Counted from the first letter of the stretch, positions 51,147 to 59,868 are shown. The stretch is 64,000 bases of DNA from Rhodoferax ferrireducens (GCA_002083775.1 MTEI01000001.1:372001-436000); one strand, 5' to 3'. Translations and numbers: made by a program. Notes: generated by a model not told the origin, from the sequence alone.

Positions 51147-52069
51147 GTTTGCCAGAACGCCATAGCCCAGAAGGCATGGACCCCGGGTCGGCACCCGGGG
51201 TGACAACCGCTCACCCCGCCAAAACGGTCCCGCCTGAACCGATGCTGGTGGTGGATGACCTGCGCGTGGCGTTCCCGAACCGCGATGGCGGCTGGGTCGA
51301 GGTCGTGCGCGGCGTGTCGTTCACGCTGGGGCGCGAGCGTCTGGGCATTGTGGGTGAATCGGGCTCGGGCAAATCACAAACCGGCCGCGCCATTCTGGGC
51401 CTGACCGCCCCCGAAGGCCGTGTCAGCGCCAAACGCCTCGCGTTCAATGGCGTGGATTTGCTCAACTGCTCCCCCAAACAGCGGCGCGAATTGCGCGGCG
51501 GGCGTATTGCCATGGTGCTGCAAGACCCCAAGTTTTCGCTCAACCCGGTGATGACGATCGGCAAGCAGATCATGGAAACCCTGCTGGCGCACACCCGCGT
51601 GTCCAAGGCTGAGGCCAAGGCGCAGGCGATGGCGGCCCTCCAATCGGTGCAGATTGACGACCCCGAACGCGTCTTCAAGCTCTACCCGCATGAGGTGTCT
51701 GGCGGCATGGGTCAGCGCGCCATGATCGCCATGATGCTGATCGCCAAACCCGATGTTTTAATAGCGGACGAGCCAACATCGGCGCTGGATGTGACTGTCC
51801 AACTGCAGGTACTGTCGATTCTGGACGCACTGGTGGTGCAGCGCGGCATGGGGTTGATTTTTGTCTCGCACGACCTGCGGCTGGTCTCCACTTTTTGCGA
51901 TCGCATCCTGGTGATGTACGCGGGCAAAGTGGTGGAAGAGCTGCCCTCGGGGGATCTGGCGCACGCCCAACACCCGTACACCCAGGGGCTGCTCAATTGC
52001 CTGCCGCGGCTGGGCCAGGATCGGCACCCGCTGCCTACGCTCAACCGCCAGCCGGAGTGGGCCTTGTGA
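51143..52069 (+). CDS. Peptide ABC transporter ATP-binding protein D
   Basis: A 308-residue ATPase. Walker A GESGSGKSQ, signature VSGGMGQR, Walker B VLIADEPTSALD. Its first 33 residues are extra and partly encoded by a family B palindrome (MDPGSAPGVT); translation may instead start at the ATG at 51242 (MLVVDDLRVAF). It overlaps permease 2 by four bases, and its stop overlaps the next start (GTGA). Confidence 0.93.
   Translation: MSLPERHSPEGMDPGSAPGVTTAHPAKTVPPEPMLVVDDLRVAFPNRDGGWVEVVRGVSFTLGRERLGIVGESGSGKSQTGRAILGLTAPEGRVSAKRLAFNGVDLLNCSPKQRRELRGGRIAMVLQDPKFSLNPVMTIGKQIMETLLAHTRVSKAEAKAQAMAALQSVQIDDPERVFKLYPHEVSGGMGQRAMIAMMLIAKPDVLIADEPTSALDVTVQLQVLSILDALVVQRGMGLIFVSHDLRLVSTFCDRILVMYAGKVVEELPSGDLAHAQHPYTQGLLNCLPRLGQDRHPLPTLNRQPEWAL
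51175..51204. repeat. Family B palindromic element, copy 5 (half element, in frame)
   Basis: CATGGACCCCGGGTCGGCAC followed by CCGGGGTGAC. A single hairpin arm pair within the N-terminal coding region of the ATPase gene. Confidence 0.7.
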
Positions 52070-52890
52070 GCGAAACCACGCCCACCCACGGGGTCAGTAC
52101 GCAGGCGCGGAGCCACGCCCGTCAAGCCATTGGCCTGGAAGTGCAGCACCTGCGGGTGCAGTTTGACGGTTTTGTAGCGGTGGCCGACACCACATTTGCC
52201 GTGCAGCCGGGTGAGAGTTTTGGCATCGTCGGCGAATCGGGCTCGGGCAAATCCACCGTGCTACGCGCCATCTGCGGCCTGGCCCCCACAACCGGCAGCG
52301 TGAAGTTGCTGGGTCACAACGGTGCAGCAGATCCAAAGCTGCCCGTGCCCGGCAGCAAACCCTTTCGGCGGCTGGTGCAGATGGTGTTTCAGGACCCCTA
52401 TGGCTCGCTGCACCCGCGCCACACGGTGGACAAAATTCTGGCCGAGCCGCTGGCTATTCACGGCATGAGCGATGAGCAGGCGCGCATCGAGCAGGCGTTG
52501 AATGAGGTTGGGCTGGGCTCGGGTTTCCGGTTTCGTTACCCGCACCAGCTCTCAGGCGGGCAGCGCCAGCGCATTGCCGTGGCGCGCGCGCTGATTCTGG
52601 AGCCGCAGATTTTGCTGCTGGATGAGCCCACCTCGGCGCTCGATGCCTCGGTGCAGGCCGAGGTGCTGAATCTGCTGGAAGACCTGCGCCGCAAGCGTGG
52701 CCTGACCTTCATCATGGTCAGCCACGACCTGGCGGTGGTCACCCACCTGTGCGAGCGGCTGATGGTGATGCAGCGCGGCCAGACGGTTGAACTGCTGACC
52801 TCCAGCGATCTGGCCGCCAGCCGCGTCAAGGAGCTCTACACGCAGAATTTGATGCAAGCCTCGGGAGGCTTTCGGCGTGGCACCGCCTGA
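52066..52890 (+). CDS. Peptide ABC transporter ATP-binding protein F
   Basis: A 274-residue ATPase. Walker A GESGSGKST, signature LSGGQRQR, Walker B ILLLDEPTSALD, plus the C-terminal oligopeptide-type ending (SSDLAASRVKELYTQNLMQASGG). The GTG start at 52066 overlaps the stop of the previous ATPase. Last transporter gene of the operon. Confidence 0.92.
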   Translation: MSETTPTHGVSTQARSHARQAIGLEVQHLRVQFDGFVAVADTTFAVQPGESFGIVGESGSGKSTVLRAICGLAPTTGSVKLLGHNGAADPKLPVPGSKPFRRLVQMVFQDPYGSLHPRHTVDKILAEPLAIHGMSDEQARIEQALNEVGLGSGFRFRYPHQLSGGQRQRIAVARALILEPQILLLDEPTSALDASVQAEVLNLLEDLRRKRGLTFIMVSHDLAVVTHLCERLMVMQRGQTVELLTSSDLAASRVKELYTQNLMQASGGFRRGTA

Positions 52891-52902
52891 GCGCGGCCTG
52901 CC

Positions 52903-53667
52903 ATGTGCCTGATCGCCTGGAACTGGCAACCCGGCGTGGACAGCCCGCTGCTGCTGGTGGCCAACCGCGACGAGTTTTACGCACGCCCCACAGCCGCTTT
53001 GCACTGGTGGCCAGACGCACCCATTCTGGCCGGGTGCGATGGGCAAGCGGGTGGTACCTGGCTGGGCGTGAGCCGCACCGGTCGTCTGGCCGCGCTGACC
53101 AACTACCGCTCCCCGGCCATGACGCGCAGCGACGCGCCGTCTCGCGGTGAGCTGGTCAGCAACTTTTTGCGCGGCAACGACACTGCTGGCGACTACCTGC
53201 GCCAGCTACAGGGCGCCGCCAAGCAATACAACCCGTTCAATCTGCTGGTGTTTGACGGCGCCACGCTGCTGGGCCTGCAAAGCCGTGACGCCAGCCTCGT
53301 GACCCTGCAGCCCGGTGTGGGTGCTGTCTCCAACGCCGACTTTCACACCCCCTGGCCCAAGCTCAACCAGCTTCAGCGTGGGCTGCAAGAGCAGCTGGCG
53401 CAAGGCGCACCTGGTGATGCCCAACTGCTGGCGCTGCTGCACGACCGCACCCCGGCGGCAGATGCCGACCTGCCCAGCACGGGTGTGCCGCTGGAACTGG
53501 AGCGCGCGCTGTCGGCCGCGTTTGTGGCCATGCCGGGTTACGGCACGCGCGCCAGCAGCGTGGTGCGTTACGTCCAAGGCCAGATCAGCTTTCTGGAACA
53601 CCGCTTTGATGCCCAAGGTGATGCCGGGACGACTGCCCTGGGTTGCCACTATGAACTATTTAAATAA
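52903..53667 (+). CDS. NRDE (TANGO2-like) family protein
   Basis: A 254-residue protein. The signature NRDEFYARPT follows MCLIAWNWQPG, and the N-terminal Cys2 with GGTWLGVSRTGRLAALTNYR is typical of the NRDE/TANGO2 family. The family has been linked to haem handling in eukaryotes; the bacterial role is unclear. The stop codon lies within a family A palindrome, so the last residue or two (YELFK) are repeat-derived. Confidence 0.92.
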   Translation: MCLIAWNWQPGVDSPLLLVANRDEFYARPTAALHWWPDAPILAGCDGQAGGTWLGVSRTGRLAALTNYRSPAMTRSDAPSRGELVSNFLRGNDTAGDYLRQLQGAAKQYNPFNLLVFDGATLLGLQSRDASLVTLQPGVGAVSNADFHTPWPKLNQLQRGLQEQLAQGAPGDAQLLALLHDRTPAADADLPSTGVPLELERALSAAFVAMPGYGTRASSVVRYVQGQISFLEHRFDAQGDAGTTALGCHYELFK

Positions 53668-53710
53668 TAGCTACTAGCCCTTATAGATAAAGGGCAAGAG
53701 CCATAAAAAG
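53661..53710 (+). repeat. Family A palindromic element at the NRDE gene end
   Basis: TAAATAATAGCTACTAGCCC then TATAGATAAAGGGCAAGAGCC. It supplies the NRDE stop codon. Confidence 0.9.
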
Positions 53711-53732
53711 CATATAAGTGTTGCGGGTAGCT

Positions 53733-54716
53733 TCACCGCTGGGGCACCGCGGCTGCCTTGCCAACCGGCGGGTTGACGGCCTCATGCACCGGCCGCGCCA
53801 CAAATTCCACCGGTGGGTGAACCGAGTAACCCCCGGTGGTTTCCAGGGTGAACGCGATCTGCCCAGGGCTGACTTTACCGATGTAATGGTGGCTGCTTTC
53901 CTTCCAAGGGCTGTCGCCCAGCATTTCCTGGCTGCGGGTGGTGAAACGCAGCCAATCGTCGTCCAGCGTGGCGTGTTCAATCGTCAGGCGGCCGGTCAGG
54001 TAGCTGGCGGTGCCATGTAATTGGCTGCCCAGCATCTTGAATTCAAACACTTCGTCGTGCTTGTCACCCCAGTCGTAGGTCACCCGGGCCGTCCAGCGGC
54101 CGGTGACATCCGCAGGCGGGCTCACCAAAACGGCAGGCGGCGGGCGGGGTACGCCTGATGTGAAGTGGAAGAGGGCGTAGGCACCCAGCATGGCTGCAAC
54201 AGAGACCCCGGCCAGTAGCCAGCGGCTCATCAGCGGCTGGGTGGGTGGCTTGGGCAAGGTGTTTTGCAGGCTTGCCACCAGCCGCTCCACATCGCCGCGC
54301 CAGGTGCTGTCGGACAACACCACGGCCTGGCGCCGCGCCAGCGCCACCAGCGCTGGCGGCAGGTCAGCCTCAGCGGGCATGGCAGCACCGCCCACCAGCA
54401 ACGGGATCAGCGGTTTGCCTGAGTCCAGCGCCGCCTGGATTTCCAGGCGCACAAAGTCGTCTGGCGCATCCAGCCGCCGCTGCTGGTTGGCACTGGCTGC
54501 CAGCCAGTGCGGGCCAATCATCACCAGCACGGCATCTACCTGGCGCAGGTGGAATTCGATGGCGTGGACAAAATCCTCACCGGGGCGGATGTCATCCACA
54601 TCGCGGAAAACGCTGCCGCTCCCAAAAACCGCCTCCAGCGCGTCGGCCAGTCGTCCGGCAAAACCCGCGCTGTCGTTGCGGCGGTAAGACAGGAAAAAGC
54701 GGCTCACCGGCGGCAC
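53733..54716 (-). CDS. TIR-domain membrane protein
   Basis: A 327-residue protein. The N-terminal TIR domain (about 1-140) has FFLSYRRNDSAGFAGRLADAL, SVFRDVDDIRPGEDF, AVLVMIGPHW and FVRLEIQAAL with the likely catalytic Glu. A membrane helix follows at about 165-185 (WLLAGVSVAAMLGAYALF), then a beta-rich domain (about 205-300) that would be periplasmic. Bacterial TIR domains often cleave NAD+ in phage defence. No defence partner is adjacent. Start MPPVSRFF is clear. Confidence 0.88.
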   Translation of the reverse strand: MPPVSRFFLSYRRNDSAGFAGRLADALEAVFGSGSVFRDVDDIRPGEDFVHAIEFHLRQVDAVLVMIGPHWLAASANQQRRLDAPDDFVRLEIQAALDSGKPLIPLLVGGAAMPAEADLPPALVALARRQAVVLSDSTWRGDVERLVASLQNTLPKPPTQPLMSRWLLAGVSVAAMLGAYALFHFTSGVPRPPPAVLVSPPADVTGRWTARVTYDWGDKHDEVFEFKMLGSQLHGTASYLTGRLTIEHATLDDDWLRFTTRSQEMLGDSPWKESSHHYIGKVSPGQIAFTLETTGGYSVHPPVEFVARPVHEAVNPPVGKAAAVPQR

Positions 54717-54963
54717 CTACCCGAGCCGGGCCGTCAGGGGGGTGACAGGTTTTTTGAACCACATGACATCAAGTCTCGCACCGTGGCGTGGGCCCCAATT
54801 CAGTAAAAACCCTCAATGGCAGTGCGCCGCGCTGCTTGGCTCGGCAGTCAGCAGGCATGGACGGCACCCCGGACGCCCTGCTGAGTGACGCCTAAACGCT
54901 ATGTATAAAAGAGCTACCAGCCCATTGAATATATAGGCTGGAGGCCAAAAAGTCTTCAAAGAC
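54717..54963. other. Intergenic region upstream of the TIR gene
   Basis: No gene recognised. The only structure is a family A palindrome at 54906-54954. Confidence 0.5.
54906..54954 (+). repeat. Family A palindromic element between the TIR and hydrolase genes
   Basis: AAAAGAGCTACCAGCCCATT then ATATAGGCTGGAGGCCAAAA. Intergenic. Confidence 0.88.
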
Positions 54964-55548
54964 TCAGGCCAGTTGCAGGAACCCCAACACCTCATCCAGA
55001 TGCTGGTCGTAGTCGCTCAGGCCGTGATCACTGCCGGGCAGCAGCTTGATATGGGCACCGGCGTAGTGGCTGTGCATCTCGCGCCAGTCCAGCACCTCGT
55101 CCCCTTTGGCAATGATGGCCAGGTAGCGCTCGGGCTGGCTGATGTGCGGCACCTCCAGGGCTTTCATTTCGTCGATGAAACGTGGCTCCAGCACAAAGTG
55201 TGCGTCGGAGTCGTGCCACAGGGTGTGCTCACCCACGTGCGCGGCCAGGTCGCGCGCAGGGCGCACAGCCGGGTTCAACAGCACCGCCGGGCAGGCCAGC
55301 CGCTCCGCCAGCCAGTTGGCGTAAAAGCCACCCAGCGACGAGCCGATGATCGCCATGGATTCGCGGGGCCACTCTGCGATGGCGTGCAGCACCTCGTCCA
55401 TGGCCTGGCGTGGGGATGCCGCCAGCATCGGGCACAGCCACACGACATTTGGGTGGCACTGCGCCACGGCAGCCGCCGTTTTGCGCGCCTTGGTCGAAGC
55501 AGGGGACGATAAAAACCCATGCAGATAGAGTAAGTGGCTGGTGGTCAT
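54964..55548 (-). CDS. YqiA/YcfP-like alpha/beta hydrolase
   Basis: A 194-residue hydrolase. LLYLHGFLSSPASTKA near the N terminus, nucleophile motif IGSSLGGFYANWLAERL, and the C-terminal Asp and His in GDEVLDW and GSDHGLSDYD fit the UPF0227/YqiA esterase group. The natural ester is unknown. An upstream in-frame codon at 55596 would extend into the next palindrome, so 55548 is preferred. Confidence 0.88.
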   Translation of the reverse strand: MTTSHLLYLHGFLSSPASTKARKTAAAVAQCHPNVVWLCPMLAASPRQAMDEVLHAIAEWPRESMAIIGSSLGGFYANWLAERLACPAVLLNPAVRPARDLAAHVGEHTLWHDSDAHFVLEPRFIDEMKALEVPHISQPERYLAIIAKGDEVLDWREMHSHYAGAHIKLLPGSDHGLSDYDQHLDEVLGFLQLA

Positions 55549-55569
55549 CTCAAGACAAGTGAAGTCATC

Positions 55570-55614
55570 AATTGGCATATGTCCCTTATGGAACATGGGC
55601 TGGTAGCTATATAA
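55570..55614 (-). repeat. Family A palindromic element upstream of the hydrolase gene
   Basis: On the plus strand ATTGGCATATGTCCCTTATG then ACATGGGCTGGTAGCTATAT. More diverged; intergenic. Confidence 0.75.
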
Positions 55615-55633
55615 AGTGGAGTATCCATTCAGA

Positions 55634-56566
55634 TCACCAAGTCCGCAGCATCCCCAGCGCCAGCGGCAGGCTGAGCATGCCCAGCAATGTGGACACGGTC
55701 ACCAGCGCCGCCACATAAGCACCGTCATACCCCATGCGGGCGGCCAGCACGTAGCAGCTCGATGCGGTCGGCAGGGCCGAAAACATCAGCAAAATGGTGG
55801 TTTGCACCGGGTTCAGGCCAAACGCCTGGGTGAGCCCCAGTGCCAGCAGCGGCATCAGCAGGTGCTTGATGCTCAGCAGTGCCACGCCCAGCAGCTTGGC
55901 ATGGTTCAGCGCGCCCAGCTGCATGCCAGCCCCGGCAGCCATCAGCCCCAGCGCCAGCGATGCACCGCCAATGCGGCTCACGCTGGGCTCCAGCCAGTCG
56001 GGAATGCGCAAACCCGCCAGGTTGGCGATGAGGCCGCTGGCGGTGGCAATGATCAGCGGGTTGCGCACCAGTTCGCGCACAAAACCGCGTTGGCCGTGGC
56101 GCGCCATCGGCCAGACCGCGCCCACATTCATCAGCGGCACGATCACGCCAATCAGCAGCGCCATCACCGCCACGCCGGGTGCGCCCGCCAATTTGTCAGC
56201 CAGCGCCAGTCCGATGAACGAGTTGAACCGGAACGCCACCTGCGCGCTGGCCGCATGCTGGCGCGCCGCAAAGTGGCCCTGGAGGCCCGGCCAGTAGGGC
56301 ACCGAATACGCCAGCGCGATGCCTCCCAGCCCCAGCGCCCAGCCCGCGCCGACCAGGTTGCCTGCGGTTCCAATGTCCAGCGGGCTTTTCAAAATGGACT
56401 GAAACAGCAGCACCGGGAAAAATAAAAAGTACACCAGCTGTTCCACCTGCGTCCACACCGGCCGGTTCAGGGGCGTGAAGCGGCACACCAGGTAGCCGAT
56501 CAGAATCAGCGAAAAATCGGGGAAAAGCAGTTGGGCAAAGTTCACCCAGCGAGAATAGCAGGCCAT
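55634..56566 (-). CDS. AEC family transporter
   Basis: A 310-residue auxin efflux carrier-type protein with about ten helices in two halves (FSLILIGYLVCRF near the start; LMAAGAGMQLGAL at the crossover; FGLNPVQTTILLMFSALPTASSCYVLAARMGYDG near the end). Relatives move malonate, malate or amino acids. The substrate is unknown. Its ATG at 56566 is on the opposite strand of the xerD ATG, sharing the bases CATG. Confidence 0.88.
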   Translation of the reverse strand: MACYSRWVNFAQLLFPDFSLILIGYLVCRFTPLNRPVWTQVEQLVYFLFFPVLLFQSILKSPLDIGTAGNLVGAGWALGLGGIALAYSVPYWPGLQGHFAARQHAASAQVAFRFNSFIGLALADKLAGAPGVAVMALLIGVIVPLMNVGAVWPMARHGQRGFVRELVRNPLIIATASGLIANLAGLRIPDWLEPSVSRIGGASLALGLMAAGAGMQLGALNHAKLLGVALLSIKHLLMPLLALGLTQAFGLNPVQTTILLMFSALPTASSCYVLAARMGYDGAYVAALVTVSTLLGMLSLPLALGMLRTW

Positions 56567-57563
56567 GTCTGCCACCCCACCATCCAGCCCGCCGCTTCGC
56601 CCATTGCTTCCAGCGCTGCCCACGGCAGCCCAGCCTCAGGCACCTCCCGCCGTGCCAACCGCCACCCCTCCCGACCCGCTGATTGACACGTTTGTGGATG
56701 CGCTGTGGCTGGAAGACGGCCTGTCGAAAAACACCTTGGCCGCCTACCGCCGGGACCTGACGCTGTTTGCCGGTTGGCTGGCCCAGCAGAACCGCCAACT
56801 GCTGCAGGTGACGCAGGACGACATCAACGGCTACTTTGCCGCCCGGCACGCCCAAACCCAGGCCACCACCGCCAACCGGCGTCTGACGGTGTTCAAGCGG
56901 TTTTTTCACTGGGCGCTGCGCGAGCGCCACCTGGCGGTTGACCCGACGCTCAAGATCCTCTCGGCCAAACAGCGTTTGCGCGTGCCCAAGACGCTGACCG
57001 AGTTTCAGGTGGAAGCGCTGCTGGCGGCGCCCGATGTCAGCAGCGCCCAAGGTGTGCGCGACCGCACCATGCTGGAGCTGATGTACGCCAGTGGCCTGCG
57101 CGTGAGTGAGTTGGTCAGCCTGAAAGTCTTCAACATCAGCCTCAATGACAACGTGCTGCGGGTTTTCGGCAAGGGCAACAAAGAGCGCCTGGTGCCGTTT
57201 GGCGAGGTGGCGGCCCTGTGGCTCAAGCGGTATCTGGCGCAACCACGCACCGAGCTGCTGGCCGGGCACCAAACCGATGACCTGTTTGTCACCCACAAAG
57301 GCCCCACGCCGGGCACCGCCATGAGCCGGGTGATGTTCTGGATGCTGGTCAAAAAGTACGCACTGGCTGCCGGCATCACCTCACCCATGTCACCGCACAC
57401 GCTGCGCCACGCTTTTGCCACCCACCTGCTCAACCACGGGGCCGATTTGCGCGCCGTGCAAATGCTGCTGGGCCATGCCGACATTTCCACCACCACCATC
57501 TACACCCATGTGGCGCGGGAACGGCTCAAGGTGCTGCACGCCGCGCATCACCCGCGCGGGTAA
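56565..57563 (+). CDS. xerD: Tyrosine site-specific recombinase XerD
   Basis: A 332-residue recombinase that resolves chromosome dimers at dif with XerC and FtsK. Residues about 40-130 are the SAM-like N domain (FVDALWLEDGLSKNTLAAYRRDL). Catalytic residues are in ASGLRVSELVSL (Arg), HTLRHAFATHLL (His-x-x-Arg), LGHADISTT and IYTHV (Tyr). A Pro-rich leader of 35 residues precedes the domain. The start overlaps the divergent AEC gene by two bases. Confidence 0.95.
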   Translation: MSATPPSSPPLRPLLPALPTAAQPQAPPAVPTATPPDPLIDTFVDALWLEDGLSKNTLAAYRRDLTLFAGWLAQQNRQLLQVTQDDINGYFAARHAQTQATTANRRLTVFKRFFHWALRERHLAVDPTLKILSAKQRLRVPKTLTEFQVEALLAAPDVSSAQGVRDRTMLELMYASGLRVSELVSLKVFNISLNDNVLRVFGKGNKERLVPFGEVAALWLKRYLAQPRTELLAGHQTDDLFVTHKGPTPGTAMSRVMFWMLVKKYALAAGITSPMSPHTLRHAFATHLLNHGADLRAVQMLLGHADISTTTIYTHVARERLKVLHAAHHPRG

Positions 57564-57589
57564 CGAGACAGGCAGGGATGTCATCCCGG

Positions 57590-57639
57590 GCTGTTGGTTG
57601 TCATCCCGGACCTGATCCGGGATCCATGGATGGCGGGAA
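57590..57639. repeat. Family B palindromic element, copy 6
   Basis: GTCATCCCGGGCTGTTGGTT then GTCATCCCGGACCTGATCCG and GGATCCATGG. A partial duplication of one arm followed by a normal hairpin, between xerD and the HDOD gene. Confidence 0.8.
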
Positions 57640-57659
57640 ATGGCCGGCCGTGACGGAAG

Positions 57660-58922
57660 TCAGGCGGTGATGTTTTCGGCCCAGGCCAGGGCTTGCAGGT
57701 GGGCCATGTTGACCTGATCGCCAGTGAGTTGTAGCGCGGTGGCGGTTTCGGCAAACAGCGTGTCGTTGGCGTTTTCGCAGGCCAGGGTGAGTTGCAGGAA
57801 CGGTGCCAGAACGCCTTGACCACGCAGCAGGGCGTCTGTCACCGACTGTGGCAGCGAGATGGATTCCAGGGCTTCTTTTAAAGGGATGCCCAGCATGGTG
57901 TCGAGCAGCGAGAAGATGCCCACCACGAACGCGTTGTCACATTCTTCGTGGGGCAACAGCTCGGCGGCCAGCAGTTCCATGAGGCGTCCGCGGACCACCG
58001 CAGCGTGGCCCACCGCGGGTGATGCGCCGGCCGTGCCCGAGGTGGTCATCAGCAGCGCCGCCCAACGAAACAGTTTTTTGAGGCCCAGCAGCATCACCGC
58101 GTGGCGAAATGAGGTGACCTCGCAACTCAGCCCAAAACCTGCCGAATTGATGAAACGCAGCAGGTTGAACGACAGCGTCGGGTCGTGTTTGAAGACTTCC
58201 TCGATCTCGGTGGTACTGGCCTGCTTGCGCACCAGATTGATCAGGTGAATGATGGCCGCCTGCGCCGGGCGGATGGATTGCCCTTTGACCAGGATCGGAC
58301 GCGCAAACCAGTAGCCCTGAAACAGCTTGGCGCCGGCCGACAGCGCATCGTCAAACTGCTGCAGTGTTTCGATTTTCTCGGCCACCAGTTGAGTGGCGGG
58401 CTGCTCAGCCAGCGCTTTGGCAATGGTTTTCAGTCGGGGTATGGGCACCTGGGTGACGTCTACCTTGACAAACGACGCCAGCGGCAGCCAGTTGGCGTAG
58501 GCAACGTCCATCACCGACTCGTCAAAGGCCAGCCGAAAACCACGCTTGTGAACACCAATCATGGTTTGCAAAAATGTCTCGATGTCTTCTGGCTCGGACT
58601 GGTCCGCGGGCATGGGCGGGACTTCCAGCACCACCCGGTCGGGTTCGATCAGGTCCAGGTGGCCGCCGGCCAGTGTTTGGTGCGTGCAATTGATGAAAAT
58701 CGTTTTGCTGGTGTTGCGCATTTCGCTGTCGGCGTTGGACAGCAGGTTGAACAGCAGCGCGGCATCGCTGGCGGCGGTGTAGGTTTTGTTGTCCAGGGAG
58801 CGGTCAAAGAGTTCATAGCCAAAAACGACGCGTTTGGCATCCAGAATGGGTTGTCGGGCGATCGCCATGATGGAACTCGGTGAGGTGGTGTTGAGATCGG
58901 GTCTCGCGGGGGAGGTGGACAT
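57660..58922 (-). CDS. EAL-like/HDOD signalling protein (YuxH/CdgJ type)
   Basis: A 420-residue protein. The N-terminal half resembles a degenerate EAL domain (AIARQPILDAKRVVFGYELFDRS, with no EVL active site and ESVMDVAYANWLPLASFVKVDV), and the C-terminal half is an HDOD domain (DPTLSFNLLRFINSAGFGL, VVGIFSLLDTMLGIP). Proteins of this layout act in motility and c-di-GMP networks without phosphodiesterase activity. It is a stand-alone gene. Confidence 0.9.
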   Translation of the reverse strand: MSTSPARPDLNTTSPSSIMAIARQPILDAKRVVFGYELFDRSLDNKTYTAASDAALLFNLLSNADSEMRNTSKTIFINCTHQTLAGGHLDLIEPDRVVLEVPPMPADQSEPEDIETFLQTMIGVHKRGFRLAFDESVMDVAYANWLPLASFVKVDVTQVPIPRLKTIAKALAEQPATQLVAEKIETLQQFDDALSAGAKLFQGYWFARPILVKGQSIRPAQAAIIHLINLVRKQASTTEIEEVFKHDPTLSFNLLRFINSAGFGLSCEVTSFRHAVMLLGLKKLFRWAALLMTTSGTAGASPAVGHAAVVRGRLMELLAAELLPHEECDNAFVVGIFSLLDTMLGIPLKEALESISLPQSVTDALLRGQGVLAPFLQLTLACENANDTLFAETATALQLTGDQVNMAHLQALAWAENITA

Positions 58923-58946
58923 GTTGCCTTCAGATAAATGATGCGC

Positions 58947-59816
58947 TCAGGCAGCTTGGGGTATGCCACACAGCGCGGTCAGCTCGGTCTCAGAAAAACC
59001 TGCCGCGCGTCGGGCGCTCAGGTTGAAAGGGCCTTTGAGTACCGGGGCGGCGTGGATGCGGGCCAGGTCGGCATAGGTTTGCACCGGGTCCAGGCCACGC
59101 TGCTGGCACAGGGCGGCGTACCAGCGGTTGCCGGTGGCCACGTGGCCAATTTCATCTCGCAGGATGATGTCCAGGATGGCGGCGCCGGATTTGTCGCCAA
59201 TGGACATCAGCTTGTTGCGAATGGCGGGGGTGGCGTCCAGACCGCGAGCTTCGAGCGTGCGCGGCACCAACGCCAGGCGCGCCAGCAGGTCGTGTTGGGT
59301 GCGCTGCGCCATTTCCCAAAGTCCGTCGTGCGCGGGGAAGTCGCCATAGGCGTAGCCGAGCGACTGCAGGTGCGCTTGCAGCAGCTCAAAGTGCAGCGCC
59401 TCCTCCAGGGCCACTTGCCACCAGTCGCGGTAAAAAGCCTCTGGCATGCCGGTATATCGCCAGACGATGTCGAGCGCCAGGTTGATGGCATTGGCTTCGA
59501 TATGCGTCAACGCATGGATCAGGCTGGCGTGGCCGTCTGGGGTGCCCACCGCGCGCTGCCTCAAGGCGCCGGGCTGAACCAGCGTTGGCAGGTCAGGTCG
59601 GCCCGGCAGGCCAGCTGGCTGAGGCAAACAGGTTGCGGCATCCACCACGCACAGTGTGGCGTCCAGCGCCCTGACGGCGCGGGCCTTGTCCTGCGGGCAG
59701 TGCAACAAAAGCAGGCGCAAAGCTTCGCTGCGCAGCAATGGGGTCAACGCGGCGCAACCTGCCAGCGGTGACCGGTGGCAGGTGGGCAAGGGCGTTTCGG
59801 GGCAGGGCAAGGTCAT
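58947..59816 (-). CDS. DUF455 ferritin-like protein
   Basis: A 289-residue protein. Helical metal-site features are ALTHIEANAINLALDIVWRY, VALEEALHFELLQAHLQSLG and ILRDEIGHVATGNRWY, in the four-helix order of DUF455/ferritin-like proteins, which probably carry a di-iron site. The substrate is unknown. The first 60 residues contain several Cys (CPET, CHRS, GCAA, HCPQ). Confidence 0.88.
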   Translation of the reverse strand: MTLPCPETPLPTCHRSPLAGCAALTPLLRSEALRLLLLHCPQDKARAVRALDATLCVVDAATCLPQPAGLPGRPDLPTLVQPGALRQRAVGTPDGHASLIHALTHIEANAINLALDIVWRYTGMPEAFYRDWWQVALEEALHFELLQAHLQSLGYAYGDFPAHDGLWEMAQRTQHDLLARLALVPRTLEARGLDATPAIRNKLMSIGDKSGAAILDIILRDEIGHVATGNRWYAALCQQRGLDPVQTYADLARIHAAPVLKGPFNLSARRAAGFSETELTALCGIPQAA

Positions 59817-59868
59817 GGTGGGCGGCTCAATCCTACAATTCTAGGTAACTTGGAAACGAAAGACTCTT

